A stretch of 64,000 nucleotides of DNA from positions 28,170,633 through 28,234,632 of the forward strand of contig OX387602.1 in the NCBI GenBank assembly GCA_947568835.1. The letters are read 5' to 3'. Origin of the DNA: Protonemura montana (taxonomy: Eukaryota; Arthropoda; Insecta; Plecoptera; Nemouridae). The position numbers and the translations under genes were made by a program. The stretch's first letter is position 1. Each line of letters opens with the position of its first letter. The notes under the pieces are model-generated. The model searched no databases and had not been told where the DNA came from. It saw only the letters and a list, made by a program, of their open reading frames with translations. Of this stretch, positions 25,551-37,985 are shown in pieces.

Positions 25551-25879
25551 GTGAGTGGGATCTGGGTGCTGGAGAAGAGGGACTCAAAGCCCCGAGGTCT
25601 TGACTGAAGTGGACATGACACGAAATAGGTGCTCAACATTAGGAGGCAAAAACGTGAACTCTCTGTGCTTAGTTGGAAACACTTAGTTTTCTGGACTTTG
25701 GGTTTAAGTTTTCCTGCGAGAATTCATGGGTGGACATAGGCATTGTTTAGAGGAGAGGTTCACCCTACGTGCGGATGCCAATTGTAGTTATAGTTGTAGC
25801 TTCTTTCGGGTGAAATGTTTTATGAAATGTCTCCAACCAATCTTTATTTTTTATAGGCACGTAGAAATCGTTCTGCTGT

Positions 25880-26031
25880 ATTGGGATGAAATCTGATTTA
25901 AATTGCAAACGCTTGCAATGCGCAGGGTATTTTATTATTATCATCACTATAACCGTCTCAAAAATTGATGCCCAAACGGGGTCCCCGTTTGGGCATCAAT
26001 TTTTGAGACGGTTATATTGTTGATAATAATA
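25880..26031 (+). mobile_element. Palindromic derivative of the tRNA-type SINE, lacking the tRNA core
   Basis: This 152-bp element is flanked by a perfect 15-bp TSD (AAATCGTTCTGCTGT at 25865-25879 and 26032-26046). Its first 50 bp match, in sense, the leader of the SINE at 285-510. The rest is an almost perfect 52-bp inverted repeat (arms 25930-25981 and 25982-26034, two mismatches, no loop) built from the SINE 3' part. The A and B boxes are absent, so it has no internal pol III promoter, yet the long TSD shows it was inserted as a unit by retroposition. It lies in intron 1 of the Dok-7-like gene. Confidence 0.85.
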
Positions 26032-26537
26032 AAATCGTTCTGCTGTTCTGCGCGTTTTCATAATTTTCGTAGTACAATTGCAAGAATAGGATAAAGGATA
26101 CATATCCATCTTTGGTCTGGAATTAAATGAGAATTGGCATTATATGAGCTGGTTCATTCAGCAGGCTGGTTCGACCAGCCTGAAAAACCGGCATGAAATT
26201 CTATCACAAACAATCTTTGGACACCTTCGTTGAAGGATGACACCAACTTGAGTTTCTCCGAGAGGCCAATCAATACGAATCCTGCCAAGACAAAAGACAC
26301 TCTTTCGTTTCGAGGCAAACAAGATCGTGTCGCGTCCCAACGCGTCCACGGCGTCATTACTTAGCTCTAAATTGAAACGAATGTATTGCATAATGGTTAT
26401 TTGATCTTAAGACCCGATATAGGCTGTGCCATTAACACCCAGCGTGGGGCAGATGGCGACTCCATTTGTCTTCGCCGCGGTGCAGAGACGTCGGCATCGC
26501 TACGGTCAGGGGTTCATGTTAAGTGACATTAATGGCG

Positions 26538-26559
26538 CCCCCCCCCCCCCCACCCCCCC
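26538..26559. repeat. Poly(C) run, 14 + 7 nt
   Basis: Fourteen C, one A, then seven C, in intron 1 of the Dok-7-like gene. Confidence 0.9.
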
Positions 26560-27226
26560 ATACCCCGGCTATCGATCAGCACACCGGGACCTTTGCATGA
26601 GTGCCCGCCATTCGCGAGGCCGCTCATGGAGTTATATTTTCTCGCGAGCGACAATAATTATATCGGCTTGCAACATCAGTGTTTCCTGTGTAAAGAGGAA
26701 GCTCTTTCGAGAGGTGTGATAGATTGCCGAAATTTATACGACATGGCATGCTGTAATGATGCAGGACTGCGTTATGAAATGGAAAGAACAGGGATGATGG
26801 CCTTGGTTGAAGTGGTTCGCAACCCGAGTCCATCTATTTTCCAATTTCATTCTAATTTTCGTTGGTGCTACTTCCACTCATACACTTGTTTTAACATACC
26901 TGTCTAAATCTTCGATATGGCTGCAATGCTACTTTATAGCAATTGTCAAAGTAATTCCAATTGCCCTTAAAATCACTGAACTTTGGGCGAAATAACGTAA
27001 GATTTAAGAACTTTTAGGTTAATTTGATACATGGGCTTTGTGATTTTTGGTTACAGCTGGACATCGATTTAAGTTATTCGTGCTTAAAATTTGTTCCTCA
27101 TAAGTAGCGCGTTGAATTCACCACATATTTTGCCACTGATTTGTTTTTGGAAGAGTACAGAGAATACTGTTGAAATACTTTAAAAAAGAACATCGCAGTT
27201 AGCTATTTGAAAAGTCCACGTACTAT

Positions 27227-27473
27227 GATGGTTTCTAGACTCATGTCTACTTGATTTATCTTTAGCACTAGTTTTAAGAAAACTTATTTGAAATGGGTTT
27301 TGAATGCTAAGTAAAGGACAACTAAAATTTCCCGACGTTTCGTAACATATACTAGACACTTCTTCAAGGGTTAGAGCAGTCCTTGAAAAAGTAACTAGTA
27401 CATGTTACGAAACGTCGGGAAATTTTAGTTGTCCTTTACTTAGCATTCAAAACCCATTTCAAATAGTTTTTCG
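27227..27473 (+). mobile_element. Fold-back element with about 70-bp arms and 9-bp TSD
   Basis: A unique head of about 50 bp (27227-27275) is followed by two inverted arms, 27279-27349 and 27402-27471, which match almost perfectly and enclose a loop of about 52 bp. The arms contain CCCGACGTTTCGTAACAT. Direct repeats ACGTACTAT flank the element (27218-27226 and 27474-27482). The same head and arm start occur at 13204-13347, where the arms are shorter, and an un-inverted fragment occurs near 16862. The class is uncertain: the differing arm lengths fit copying that turned back on itself better than a MITE with fixed terminal repeats. Confidence 0.75.
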
Positions 27474-28648
27474 ACGTACTATTTCTGAATACTTCTAATT
27501 CTATTAAAAAGACTTGATCTTTAATCAAGGTCAGTCCTCAGTTTCCTATAGGACGGTCCAATTTGGCCAATCATTTTGCAAGCTGCGTCGGTCCAATTTG
27601 ACTCGTAATAAAATCGCAGCTTCCAAGGCCATACATGTCCCAACTTCTCCTGGTTGACGTCTCTCGTTGCTAGCGTTCCCACTCTCAGGAGCTCGTTATC
27701 CTGGACCAGGATTTCATAACGAAATGAAACGAGCATAAGCGTCTTCGGGAAACTACCGCGAGGATCCGTTTCACAAAGGTACGCTAATTACAGACTTGCA
27801 AATGGAATTGATGGTATTAATCTCATTAGCAAGAATCTGATCGAGAAAAAAAAGCTATGGGGGCACGGCGTGCGTTTCTTGACAGATAGCTCAAAGAAAG
27901 TATTTTCTAATTAGCTCGTTTGACAAGGCGACCGGTCGACTGGGCACTGGCAACGTGCAATAAAACGTCTCCTGCCCAACGAGAGAAAGACTAGCTGAAA
28001 GAACACCGCTTTGTGGTCTTAGACTGGCGGACCCAGCGAACTAATTAATTAATTTCAATAATTAACGACATTTCCATGGACAAACAGCTTTTCTCAAAGT
28101 AAACTCAGCCAGTTCTAAAACGAGAAAAAAAGAAAATGTGGTCTTCGTTGAAAGGAAATTTGCTTACTAAATAAATCACTCTTAAGTAGATTTCACCCAA
28201 TCAATGCGTGGGACTTGTGAATGAAAGGACTGCGAGGGCGAAACTTTTGAAGAATCGGTACCACGATAGTTTTTACGAACTTAAACTAGAATTTACTACC
28301 AACATGCTCATTCGCAGTACGATTTATCAGACAAGCAAACACGCTAACAATAAAAAATGAAACACAAGAACAAAGGAAATCAAAAATCACATCAATTAAC
28401 AACCATCACCTACAATGAACATCATACATCTTCCTTGCCATACCTATCTACAACTTATTCAACGCTGCTTGGACCCAAATACCTAATTTCGTCTGTCCTA
28501 TCTCACCAAACAAATTAATCAAGCCCTGCGCTTGAATACCGAGCGCGGACATTCGAGCGACGAATCTGCAACAACAATTAATTAGCACGGAATTAGCCTC
28601 GGTCTTTTCAAACTCCCTGGCCGGCTCATTACGTCGCGATTTTGACAA

Positions 28649-28671
28649 CCCCCCCCCCCCCCCCCCCCCCC
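28649..28671. repeat. Poly(C) run, 23 nt
   Basis: Uninterrupted C run preceded by TTTTGACAA, in intron 1 of the Dok-7-like gene. Confidence 0.9.
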
Positions 28672-31600
28672 TCAACCCACTGCACGGTGCGGTGCAGTTA
28701 TCTCGGTGCGGAGTTATCGCACGTGGCACTAAAGTGAATTAATCCCCACAATTCGCGACGCCGTCGACCCTCGTCACTCGCGGCGTCGGCGTCGCGACGT
28801 CGGCCGCGACACGACAACACGGATTCCGTTTCCCGTCTTCCGACGCCCTATCGCGCCCGTGGCAAACCAAAACAAACAAACTAACAAACAGTCGAGCAGA
28901 CGGCGTGGAGTCATATCGCATTGTCCAGCCGCTACAATCCCAGTTGGGGAGATGAGAATTCCGACGAGACTTGGTTACGTTACCAAAGGGATTTGTTGCA
29001 TACCTATAATAACTTATCGGACCATTTCCGTGTGGTCCGTAGTATGTAGTTGTGATTATAATAGCGTACTTCTACTGTTAATCAATGCTTTCAATGTTTT
29101 GTTGACATTTGCCGACAAGATTGAAACGCAGATCTCACACGAGGGAACATTGCATTAATAATTAGAGCTGTAAACGGTACGTGCATTAGTTTGCTATAAT
29201 ACAGAACATCAAGAACATCAAGATTTCTAACACAGAATTTCAATGATATTGACATACCACATACATGTCACATGTTTGTCTGTAGAATTTCTTAAAAAAG
29301 CCTCCTCTAGGAAGTCAACTTTACCTTCCGAGTAACACTTGGGTTACAGAAACCACTCCATTGCGAAATCATAAAGAAATCACGCTCATCATCATAGGTG
29401 TTTTACGCTAATTGCATTGACTGATTGTCGCAGTAGCTGAAAATGATTTAAAAAACTGACCGGTACTTAAAAAGCACTCAATCACCAGCGCCCTGGCACT
29501 CGGTGGTCGAATGATGTTTTCGCCCGGACAAGACCGGCGCGTTTTGATGCGTGAATTTGCACCGCTTCAACGCGAACACGGCGCTAATTGATCCACGCTA
29601 ATTGTATTAAATGATCCAATTTCAGTGTTGTGAGGATTCGTCTACCATTCGACTCGGTAATAGGTTTATGATCAGCGAACATGTCCGTGAACGCCGAATC
29701 ATCCGCATCGATGGCCGAACATATCCGGAATCCATTTTAAAGGGATAATACATCAGCCAGCGTTTAATTGATCGTGAAATATAATTTTAATTGCTATTAA
29801 TTGAAAACTTTTGACACTGACAGTGGCACCTCACACGTGACGCTCGTGACATATTTACACTCTCAGTTACCCACACCTTTAAGATCAACACAAACTTCAT
29901 CTTACGGCTGACAGCTTCTGGTATACAAGTACAGTTGACACTTACCCTCGCAGTAATGGATGTGTACTTAGCGCCGATTCCTTGCACCTAGTCGCCAGGG
30001 TGACGTCGCGAAACGTGCGTGCTGCGAGCTCGAAAGTGCGTGTGTAACGAGCTGGTCGAGTGGGAATGTGTTGTTAATAAGCTAAGCTTGATCCAATATG
30101 TGTTGGTAATCGAGTCGGATAGGTGCGCGCTACATCCATAAGGTAAAGCTCCAGTAGTGCCGGGCCCGGGCGGGTGGGGGCGCCAATGCTAACAAACTTG
30201 ACTCTGGCATGTAATGCAGTGCATGGTGGGGTGGGATATACGTGCGGGTGTAATCCCTAACAAGCCCTATTGTGAGTGGCAGCTTAGGCGAGGGTTACTA
30301 TACACTATTTGATTACGCTAAACCAAACATTGGTTCGCGCTGCAGACGCATTCCCGAGTCAATGCCGACGCGGCTTGTGCTCTTTGAGTAGTGTGAAATA
30401 TTGATACGTGTGCGGCCTGCTTTGCTGGTGGGGTATCATGTAGTGTGAGCTGAGTGCGCGGTGGATAGGTGCCACGATCGATTGGTCTTGCGTTTTCTTC
30501 ATCAAAGTTTAAAAACGTTTAACTTTAAAGAGGTGGAAAGAGAGGGAAATGGTGAGGGGGCTAAATATATGTTACATCTGCTCGTTTTCATCCCAAAAAG
30601 TGCCCCTTCCTCCATCTTGTACGGCGTGGAGGTCTCGTCCCCTCTTCGTAGGCTGCCTCGTTCTTATAAAATCTTCATCTCTTGCTTGACTCGTCCACGG
30701 GGAGTTTTATTGCAATTCAGAAATTATAGCCTGCAGATAAACATTTTTCTTTCTGACTCTCGGAATGTTTTCTTGATGCAAAAGATGAAAATTTACAGTC
30801 TTTTTATTGTCTGAATGTTTGAACAATTTTTATACAATCGAGTTAAAGTTGAATGAAGCTTGTTTGAATAAATTCATTTTGACGCGATCGCCTTCAATTT
30901 TTCGCCAAGGTTTTTGTCCGCCATTGTCATCAACGTTCATTAAAATGCGCAAGTTTTCATTATTTCATTATCACGCATCTACCGGAAAACCAATTCCCTG
31001 TCTGCCTTCCCGAACCTCCGTAAAGACGTCCCGAAACACATGAAACCCGTCCGAGAGAAAGAGTGGTTGCAGATTAATCGGCGCCTTCCTCATTTCTTCC
31101 CGAATTCCTGCACCATTTCTAGAGCGTCCACTGCTCACCCTCGACGCCGTCCCCTACTCTGCGTGCAGCGTTACTCCTTGTCGCGAATCGCCCCGACACG
31201 GCTTTCATCGGGACCCGTGTCGTTCGTGTCACGAACACATACGAGGATTTAGTGCAGCCACCCCTGCGTCTGCCTGCACCCCAAGCGGCGACCAAGTCTG
31301 CTCCTAACTGCCATTTATATAAATTTAAACCATTACGCTCTCTTTTTATCCGAATTGGGCCGCCAGCGGTAAATGCTCATCGTCGCGATGACTTAATTTC
31401 GTATTTAAAGACAATAATTATTCAAATGGCTTACCTACTCCCCTCCGTGCCTAGTTCGCCGCCGCGTTACCCTATGATTTTCCCCGGTCTCCGCGACTTT
31501 CCTCGTCTGCACGGGAAACTTTCACTGCGCCAAGCTCAAACAATGCGGCGGATCATTACTTGGTCATTATCGAAACAAATTAACCGAAATACGAGCGCGT

Positions 31601-33590
31601 TTTTTTCTGGACGCACCTCACCGTGAACACACACCTCCGCATTTTAGAACTAGTTGAATAATTCGGCGCGATGAAGTGTGTTACGCATTACTTTTCTGCT
31701 GCAGCCACTTAATTTGCAGAGCAGCTTACACTATGTTTCTTAATTCCTTTGCACCAATTATCCAGTTAAGCTGCGTAAGAAAGCCGAGCCGTAATTGGCC
31801 GTTTTGAAAACAAAACGGTTACAACGGCGCTGTGCCCCTCCGGTCTGCCCCCAACCCACGGTCGAGAAAGCCCTCCGTGTTTTAAATTGCCCGATATTGC
31901 ATATAAAAGCTCGTAATGCAAACATCAATAAGGCCTCCCCCGCTTTCTCGACGTGCCCCGCGGCTCCCTTCGGTCTAGTCTTCGTGGTCCATATGCACAG
32001 CACTACACAAACGAGCATTATGCTTTCTGACCGACAAGGAATCACCCTCCGATCTTCAATGGAATGTTTGCTTATTGTTAAAGCCCGCAAATGAAAAACT
32101 TTCCCGCTTTATCCTCGGGAGCTTTAATCAGTTACTTTCCCGTGTCATCGCAAAACGGTTATTTCAGGAAACTGAAGCAGATGTTAGTACTCTTCTAGGA
32201 CATTGTGAGCCGGGACCTCATTTCGCTAACTGTGGTTTCACGTTCACGTTTTGTCGGATGTTCTGAAACTTTTCTCCTATTGAGCTGAATTGATGGCTCC
32301 GATTTTGTCAATGTATGGAAGAAACATGTATCCCTTATTTCTTTGACCGAGAGGAATTTGACACATACATTGTTCCATGTTGTATAAAACAATGGAGTAG
32401 GTTATTTTACTTTCAACTCGCTTTGTCCATCTGCTAAAACATAATTAAAATTCAATTAAAAATTTCGCGAGCATTCATGTAAAGCCTATAAATTGTTATT
32501 TGACTCAATCAGTGTGACTAGATAACACTTCTGGATTAAACACTTTGCATTCAAAGCTCAATGGTGATATTTCGCCACAGCTAAAAATAATCTGAATGAC
32601 AGGTCCCAAATTAAAGGGTCCTTTTTCGTGTGGATTTCCAAAATGAAAATGGTTTTTCGCCAGCGGGCATTATACGCTGTCAATTAGACATGGAATCACT
32701 GGACGGGGGATTTTCGTAGAGGTCATCGGCTTCAGTGCCTCTCGTGCATTCGGTCCGAGCGCCCACTCCCGCGCCGATCTGATTGCTCTATCTGTTTGAA
32801 ACTTCCAACGGCCACGTCACCTTTGCTGGCCACGAACGGGCCCAAAGTATTAACTTATGACCTCCATTTGGTTGGGCCGTGACCAATGCTTTGCCTCGTG
32901 GTCGCTGGATGGCTGGCTGGCAACGCTGATTAGTGAGTTTACGGGTTAGATTCCAATAACGAAATGCATTATTCAGCTCAACTCAATCCGCGGGTAATTC
33001 ACCGCGGAATGATATAACTGCATGTTCAGAGTACACCGCGTGGTGCCACAACCTCCCGCCCTCGGCGCTAACTTCGTTTTTCTCGCTGAGTTATTGATAT
33101 GAGTTGAATTGGGTTGTTCTGTTATCTGGTTGGAGGAGAACAATTTCTGTGCGCTCCATTGCAAGCAGGAGATAAAAGGTTTTGCTGTATATATATAGAC
33201 AAGTAGCAAATTGTGGTTGAATACACAGCGAATCTAATTTGGAAACTGAGAAGGATATTATCGTCGTACATGTCTTCCATCATTTTGATTACCAAGAAAT
33301 TTGAGCATACTTGAGGAGGATGGAAGCGTCGTGTTCCGAAATTATGAAGAAGTAGAAGCAGGAAAGATATGGGTCTAATTTTGTGTTTTGTACGAATTGT
33401 GAAAATGAATTCATGTACAGCGCACACCACTTGATTCTTGTGAAGATTTAAATGAATACATAGCCACTAATGCACGCAAGTGTACTGAAATAAACACTTG
33501 AGTCGTACTGAAGGTGTTGGTGGCGTTGACATTGACCTTGAAGTAAGCGACCACAGCATCTAGACGTTTTCAAAGCGAACACTGGCGTTA

Positions 33591-33995
33591 AGCCCGGTTT
33601 ACATGGGAGTATTTTTCTCGGCGGTAGACTCTCAGCGCCAGTCTACTGCCGAGTTTGCTGCTCTAGAGTGCTGGCACAATATTGCGTGCGTAGCTGTTTC
33701 CACATTACAGCATAGGCACAAGTTCTCTTCGGAGACATCAGTTGCAACTAGGCACGCCCCGTCAGCTTCGGACACGCTCGCGGGAACGTTTCTGATTGGT
33801 TGGTTTCAACGTAGATCTCTGTTCAAACAGAACATGCGCTAATCGAAAATCTCGGCGGCAGATATCTACTACGTCTCTTGTACCGACTTGTAGCACATGT
33901 TTGGCAATAGTTTCCGTCTACACGGGCATAGTTTTCTCGTGTGGTAGACTGCGGAGGCAGAGAGCCGAGAAAAATACTCCCATGTAAACCGGGCT
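33591..33995. mobile_element. MITE with 32-bp terminal inverted repeats, PIF/Harbinger-like
   Basis: Perfect 32-bp terminal inverted repeats lie at 33591-33622 and 33964-33995, starting AGCCCGGTTTACATGGGAG. A TTA trinucleotide flanks each end (33588-33590 and 33996-33998), which fits the 3-bp target duplication of PIF/Harbinger transposons. At 405 bp, with no transposase frame, it is a non-autonomous MITE. An inner imperfect palindrome (CTCGGCGGTAGACT paired with AGTCTACTGCCGAG, within 33617-33654) adds a second hairpin at the left end. It lies in intron 1 of the Dok-7-like gene. The identical repeats suggest recent activity. Confidence 0.85.
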
Positions 33996-34473
33996 TTACT
34001 AGGAGTTTGGCCTTGGACACGTTCGTTCGCAGCATCAAAATTGATGACACAACTTTATGAGATGTGAAAGATAAGTTGGTGTCTTTATCTTCTTCCCTGT
34101 GCGCTTGTCCCGTCACCTCGCCAGGGATCCACCGTACTCCCCGAGGACTGAACGGCAGGTTACGTCGCGACGTCGACGAGCCAATGGTCATCGAGCGCCG
34201 TGTTCGGCGAACCGTTTAGCGTCGCGTGCCTCCCGCCCGAGTCACGCACTCGACAACGTGGACTTCACAAGAGTTCCGCACACTACGACGCCGGAAACGC
34301 GTCGCGCTTTTCGGAAAAAAACATCGAGCTCGCCTGTTTGTCTCTGCGTATCACGAAATCGGGCGCTTGAATAATTTAACAGCCGTATTTTTAGATGGTA
34401 TATTTATTAAAGTACTGTACATTTTCGCGTGGTTTTCGGATTGCTATTCTGAGCCATAAGAAGTTATTATTCA

Positions 34474-34492
34474 TTTTTTTTTTTTTTTTTTT
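34474..34492. repeat. Poly(T) run, 19 nt, with nearby A/T-rich repeats
   Basis: A 19-nt T run is followed within 100 bp by AAATAAATAAAATAAA-type repeats (about 34570-34600). The pair could mark ends of an old retroposed sequence. No element was recognised between them. Confidence 0.7.
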
Positions 34493-36959
34493 AAATATTT
34501 TTATATCTTATAATATAGTATAGTCTGTACATTCCTCTGTATTACAACAGAGTAGGAATTCCTAGACTTAAATAATAAATAAAATAAATAAAATAAAAAT
34601 ATCCCAAATTGTCAGCTTGGTATACGACGTAGCGTAGGTGGCCTTGACTCTTATTGGCTATTGGATGACCTTGGCTTAGCACGCGTCTCGGCCAATGGCA
34701 TCACGTTCAGAAAGGAAAGCTGACACGACTTTGTGATGTTGGTCCACTACTTACTCTGCTATCAAAGCATCTCAGGTGCAGTTTCTTGATGCATCCTCAT
34801 ATCCCATAAGATTTTCTTGCGTTGAGTGATTTATAAACAAAAGTCAATTGCTCCATACGACATACTGGATGGTTAGCGTTTATTAGACGGTAATTAGTTA
34901 TTCAGTACCTAGAACAGGTTTCCCAGATATTAAATCATCAATCTTCCCCATTAATGCTACAAGTACTCATCAAGTGCTTCATTTTGCACAAGTACATTAA
35001 ATGTGACAATTATTAATGCCAGTGCAGAGTTTGAAGAGTCTAATTAAAAATAATTGATTTATAAATTGCAATTGCGCCAACAGAACTTATACGAATGTAC
35101 TACGCTTTAATGAGAGCAAATCTATTTATTTAATTTCCACAAACACTCATCACTGTGTTATATATATTTTTTTTTAAAGAAAAACTGGTTTAGATACTGA
35201 TAACGTCGCCGAGCAAGAAGCCATGTGGCGAGCGACGAGCTCCGATAATAAATTACATTAATTATGTCACGTGAGCCTCTGCTGGAGTAAGAGGGAAGGG
35301 GGGTGGCGATAAATCTGCGAGCGGCACGTCGCCTGCCGGTGGCGGCGTAATAAAATAATAACGAGCAGATTAATGCGGCTAATAATTAGGCCCCGTTCGA
35401 CGCACGGCGATACGACGTCGCACTTTACGACCCAAACGCCAGGTGCTATAAAAGGCAACCGCGAGGCGGCAGAAACGTATCGTGCACCGCGATTTTTTCT
35501 TCCATGCATTTCCTTGGCATTCTGAACATGAAAGCCGAGGGCTTGACGCGGTGGGGATCAAAGATAATGGAATGAGTTATTGTTTACGCCGCGAAGACCA
35601 TGTAGTTACGCTGTTTTTCACGTCATACGAATCACAATTGGGACGGCAAGGTATCTGTGAGACATGAATAGCTGCAGTCTAAAACGAAGTGAAAATCAGG
35701 GTCAGTTTGGTTTTAGGACTTTGTGACTCCATCTCAAATTCTTCATCGATATTATGGCAGAATGAACTTTGAGTGTAAGGAAACTAACAATTCCCGTTTC
35801 TAAGCCCGGCATCATGATAATGTATTCGTCTTGGTTTTGTTTACCGTTGAACTGGTCTTTAATGTTGTACGATCCATGTAACTAAATCTTAATGGAATAT
35901 GAACCGTTACTATTATTTTGAACCGTTTTCTCCACAAATAACATGAAGCCATAAATCTGGACATCGGCATAAACCGTCGACGTCTCCAACAATGAATAAC
36001 TCTCGATCTGATCGCCTTTGCGTTTTGCTTCCCGAACAAAACTCCAGCAAACAAAACGACAAAAACTAGACCAGAAAATGTCTTCGTGCTGAGACTCAAG
36101 AAGACAGAAAATATTCCCCCCGCTGACCGGATCGCATCTAGCGGCTTTATCTCTTTTGCAAAGCCTTGGGCCGCTCGACTGTGCAACGAAGCCCACTTTC
36201 ATATGCCCCCTACCACCCGTGTGGACGACCCCCCTTCAGCCTTGCCTGAGGACGGGAGAAGCTCGCCAAGCTGAATCCTTTAGTCCGGCAGCCCGGACGA
36301 GACGGACGTTTCGGATGGAAACACCTTTTTTCAATTTGTGTGCAGCGTAACTGAATTATTTAGCCGTTAAGGGCAACGGCCGACTACTTTTTTCCCGCGT
36401 TTCTAGAATCTTAGTCCTGGTGATCTTTGTCTGGAGTAGGAATTTGCGTGTAATGGAGTCGGGAGTTTGTGGCCGAGCGTCAATTATCGTTTGTCTGGCG
36501 CCTCCACCACTTTGCAGGGCTCGCACGCCAAGCGGTTGGACTGGCACCAACGAAATATGTTAACAGCCTCGCCATGGTTCTTCTTTAGCTGATTTGGGAA
36601 ATAAACTCACATTTTTTTCTACGATCGATCAACTGAAATAAAATTATAGTGTGCCATATGTAATTGAAATGAATAGATAAGCTTAGATAAAATTCAGCTG
36701 TAATCATACAAAGAGATGGGCACAGCTGCGTGGCTTAGATTTGAAGGTCGCTAAATACAAGAAACACTTTTTATGCTACATCCTGCTTATGAAAATGTGT
36801 AAAAGTTACCTCAAGCGACCTTGCAGACCCAATATTTTGAGCCCGTATCTTTCTCTTCGAGCTAAAACCTACCACAAGCAGAATAAAACGACATGCATCG
36901 CCAAATTTAAAGCGCCCACTGGAAACGTTTTGCTAAGCTATGTTCTTTGTGTGTTGCAG

Positions 36960-37005
36960 TGGAAGCAGCGATGGGGCGTGGTCACAAAGATCTCTCCAGC
37001 AGCAG
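36960..37005 (+). CDS. Dok-7-like PH-domain adaptor, exon 2 (46-nt microexon)
   Basis: A 46-nt exon lies between a TTGCAG acceptor and a GTAAGA donor. It reads WKQRWGVVTKISPAA plus one base and joins exon 1 in phase 0, giving VKFRDNKR-WKQRWGVV, the first strands of a PH domain. Human DOK7 has WKSRWLVLRKPSPVA-D at the same place. The single G left over (phase 1) would complete an Asp codon in the next exon, as in DOK7. From memory of DOK7 variant numbering, its exon 1 ends at c.54 and its exon 2 ends at c.100, which is also 46 nt in the same phases. The exon lies 11,409 bp downstream of exon 1. No exon 3 (rest of PH domain, then PTB domain) was recognised between here and the window end, so intron 2 is probably longer than 27 kb. 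Confidence 0.87.
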
Positions 37006-37879
37006 GTAAGACCTTGACACTATATGCTGCAGACATCAGCAGCTTCACATGCCAACTACCAGGGCCCATCGCGGTACCCCAGGCAAAGCATCCTGGGTAG
37101 ATTTATTCTCAACACACACATTCTTTCCACATGTGCGACCCTAATATCAGCGGCGACCTAATCGGCACTCGCATTTATCAAGCAGGTAGCTAGCGTCTGC
37201 TCAGCACCCGTTTATCGCTTTCGAGAGAGTGTCGTAAGACTTCCATGTGAATGTGCAAAAAGGGGCAAAGCAAATTTGTTCTCAATGGACTAGCCCGATG
37301 GGTGCACCCGTAACGGTGCATGCGGCGTCTACTGCAATCTTGGTTCTAGATCAACATTTTTGCACCGCTGCAGTCGACTTGCACAGTACGATGCTTAAAC
37401 TTAGTGAATGCATAGAAACGACGCGAGCAGATTTATGGGTCATAACTTTCGTAGACGCGTTGGAAAATTTCCCTATTGCATTTAAACTCAGAAATTTTCC
37501 ACAAAGTTTATATGCAGCGATAAAATGTAAAACGGTAAAATGTTAAAGTAAATCTTTATTCTCTTCAAACGACGAACGTAGCCCCTCACTTTTCGCGAGA
37601 TAAATTGCATTTATGACACTTTTCCATTTGATGCAGTTTAGAGAATGAACCAATTCACTGCGCCGGGGAGATAAAATATTATTTACAGTTGTCAATTGAA
37701 CTATGATATCTTTCACATTTGTATTGATTCAATGTCCAAATCACAAGCGCTGCAAGTCACGTTCGAAAAACATGTATTCGCTTTATCATAAGCAACTCAG
37801 TTACGCTGAACTCCAAACACGGAAATATTTATAGAAAATTTTACCAAACATGTCACCGTGTCAACTTGGCACTTGCATT

Positions 37880-37985
37880 CTGTACCATTCTGGAAACACA
37901 TCGTGAGATCATTGAGGTTAAGCAACACTACGCTGGGTCAGGTATTGGATGGTAATTGGTAAGCCATGTGTCAAAACAGTGAACA
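37880..37985 (+). mobile_element. 5S-derived SINE, internally deleted copy
   Basis: A head related to 5S rRNA (GAGATCATTGAGGTTAAGC, then GGGTCAGGTATTGGATGG) is followed directly by the family's 3' end (CCATGTGTCAAAACAGTG). The whole body, including the conserved central block, is missing. No clear TSD was found. This is either a deletion product or a head-to-tail recombinant. It sits about 0.9 kb into intron 2 of the Dok-7-like gene. Confidence 0.75.

Larger units (their letters stand above)
25551..36959 (+). other. Intron 1 of the Dok-7-like gene (11.4 kb)
   Basis: Starts with GTGAGT and ends with TTGCAG. Besides the mobile elements and C runs listed separately, it is unremarkable AT-rich DNA. 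GC-richer patches at about 31.0-31.6, 34.1-34.3 and 35.2-35.5 kb carry open frames without family motifs. No nested gene was recognised. Confidence 0.7.
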
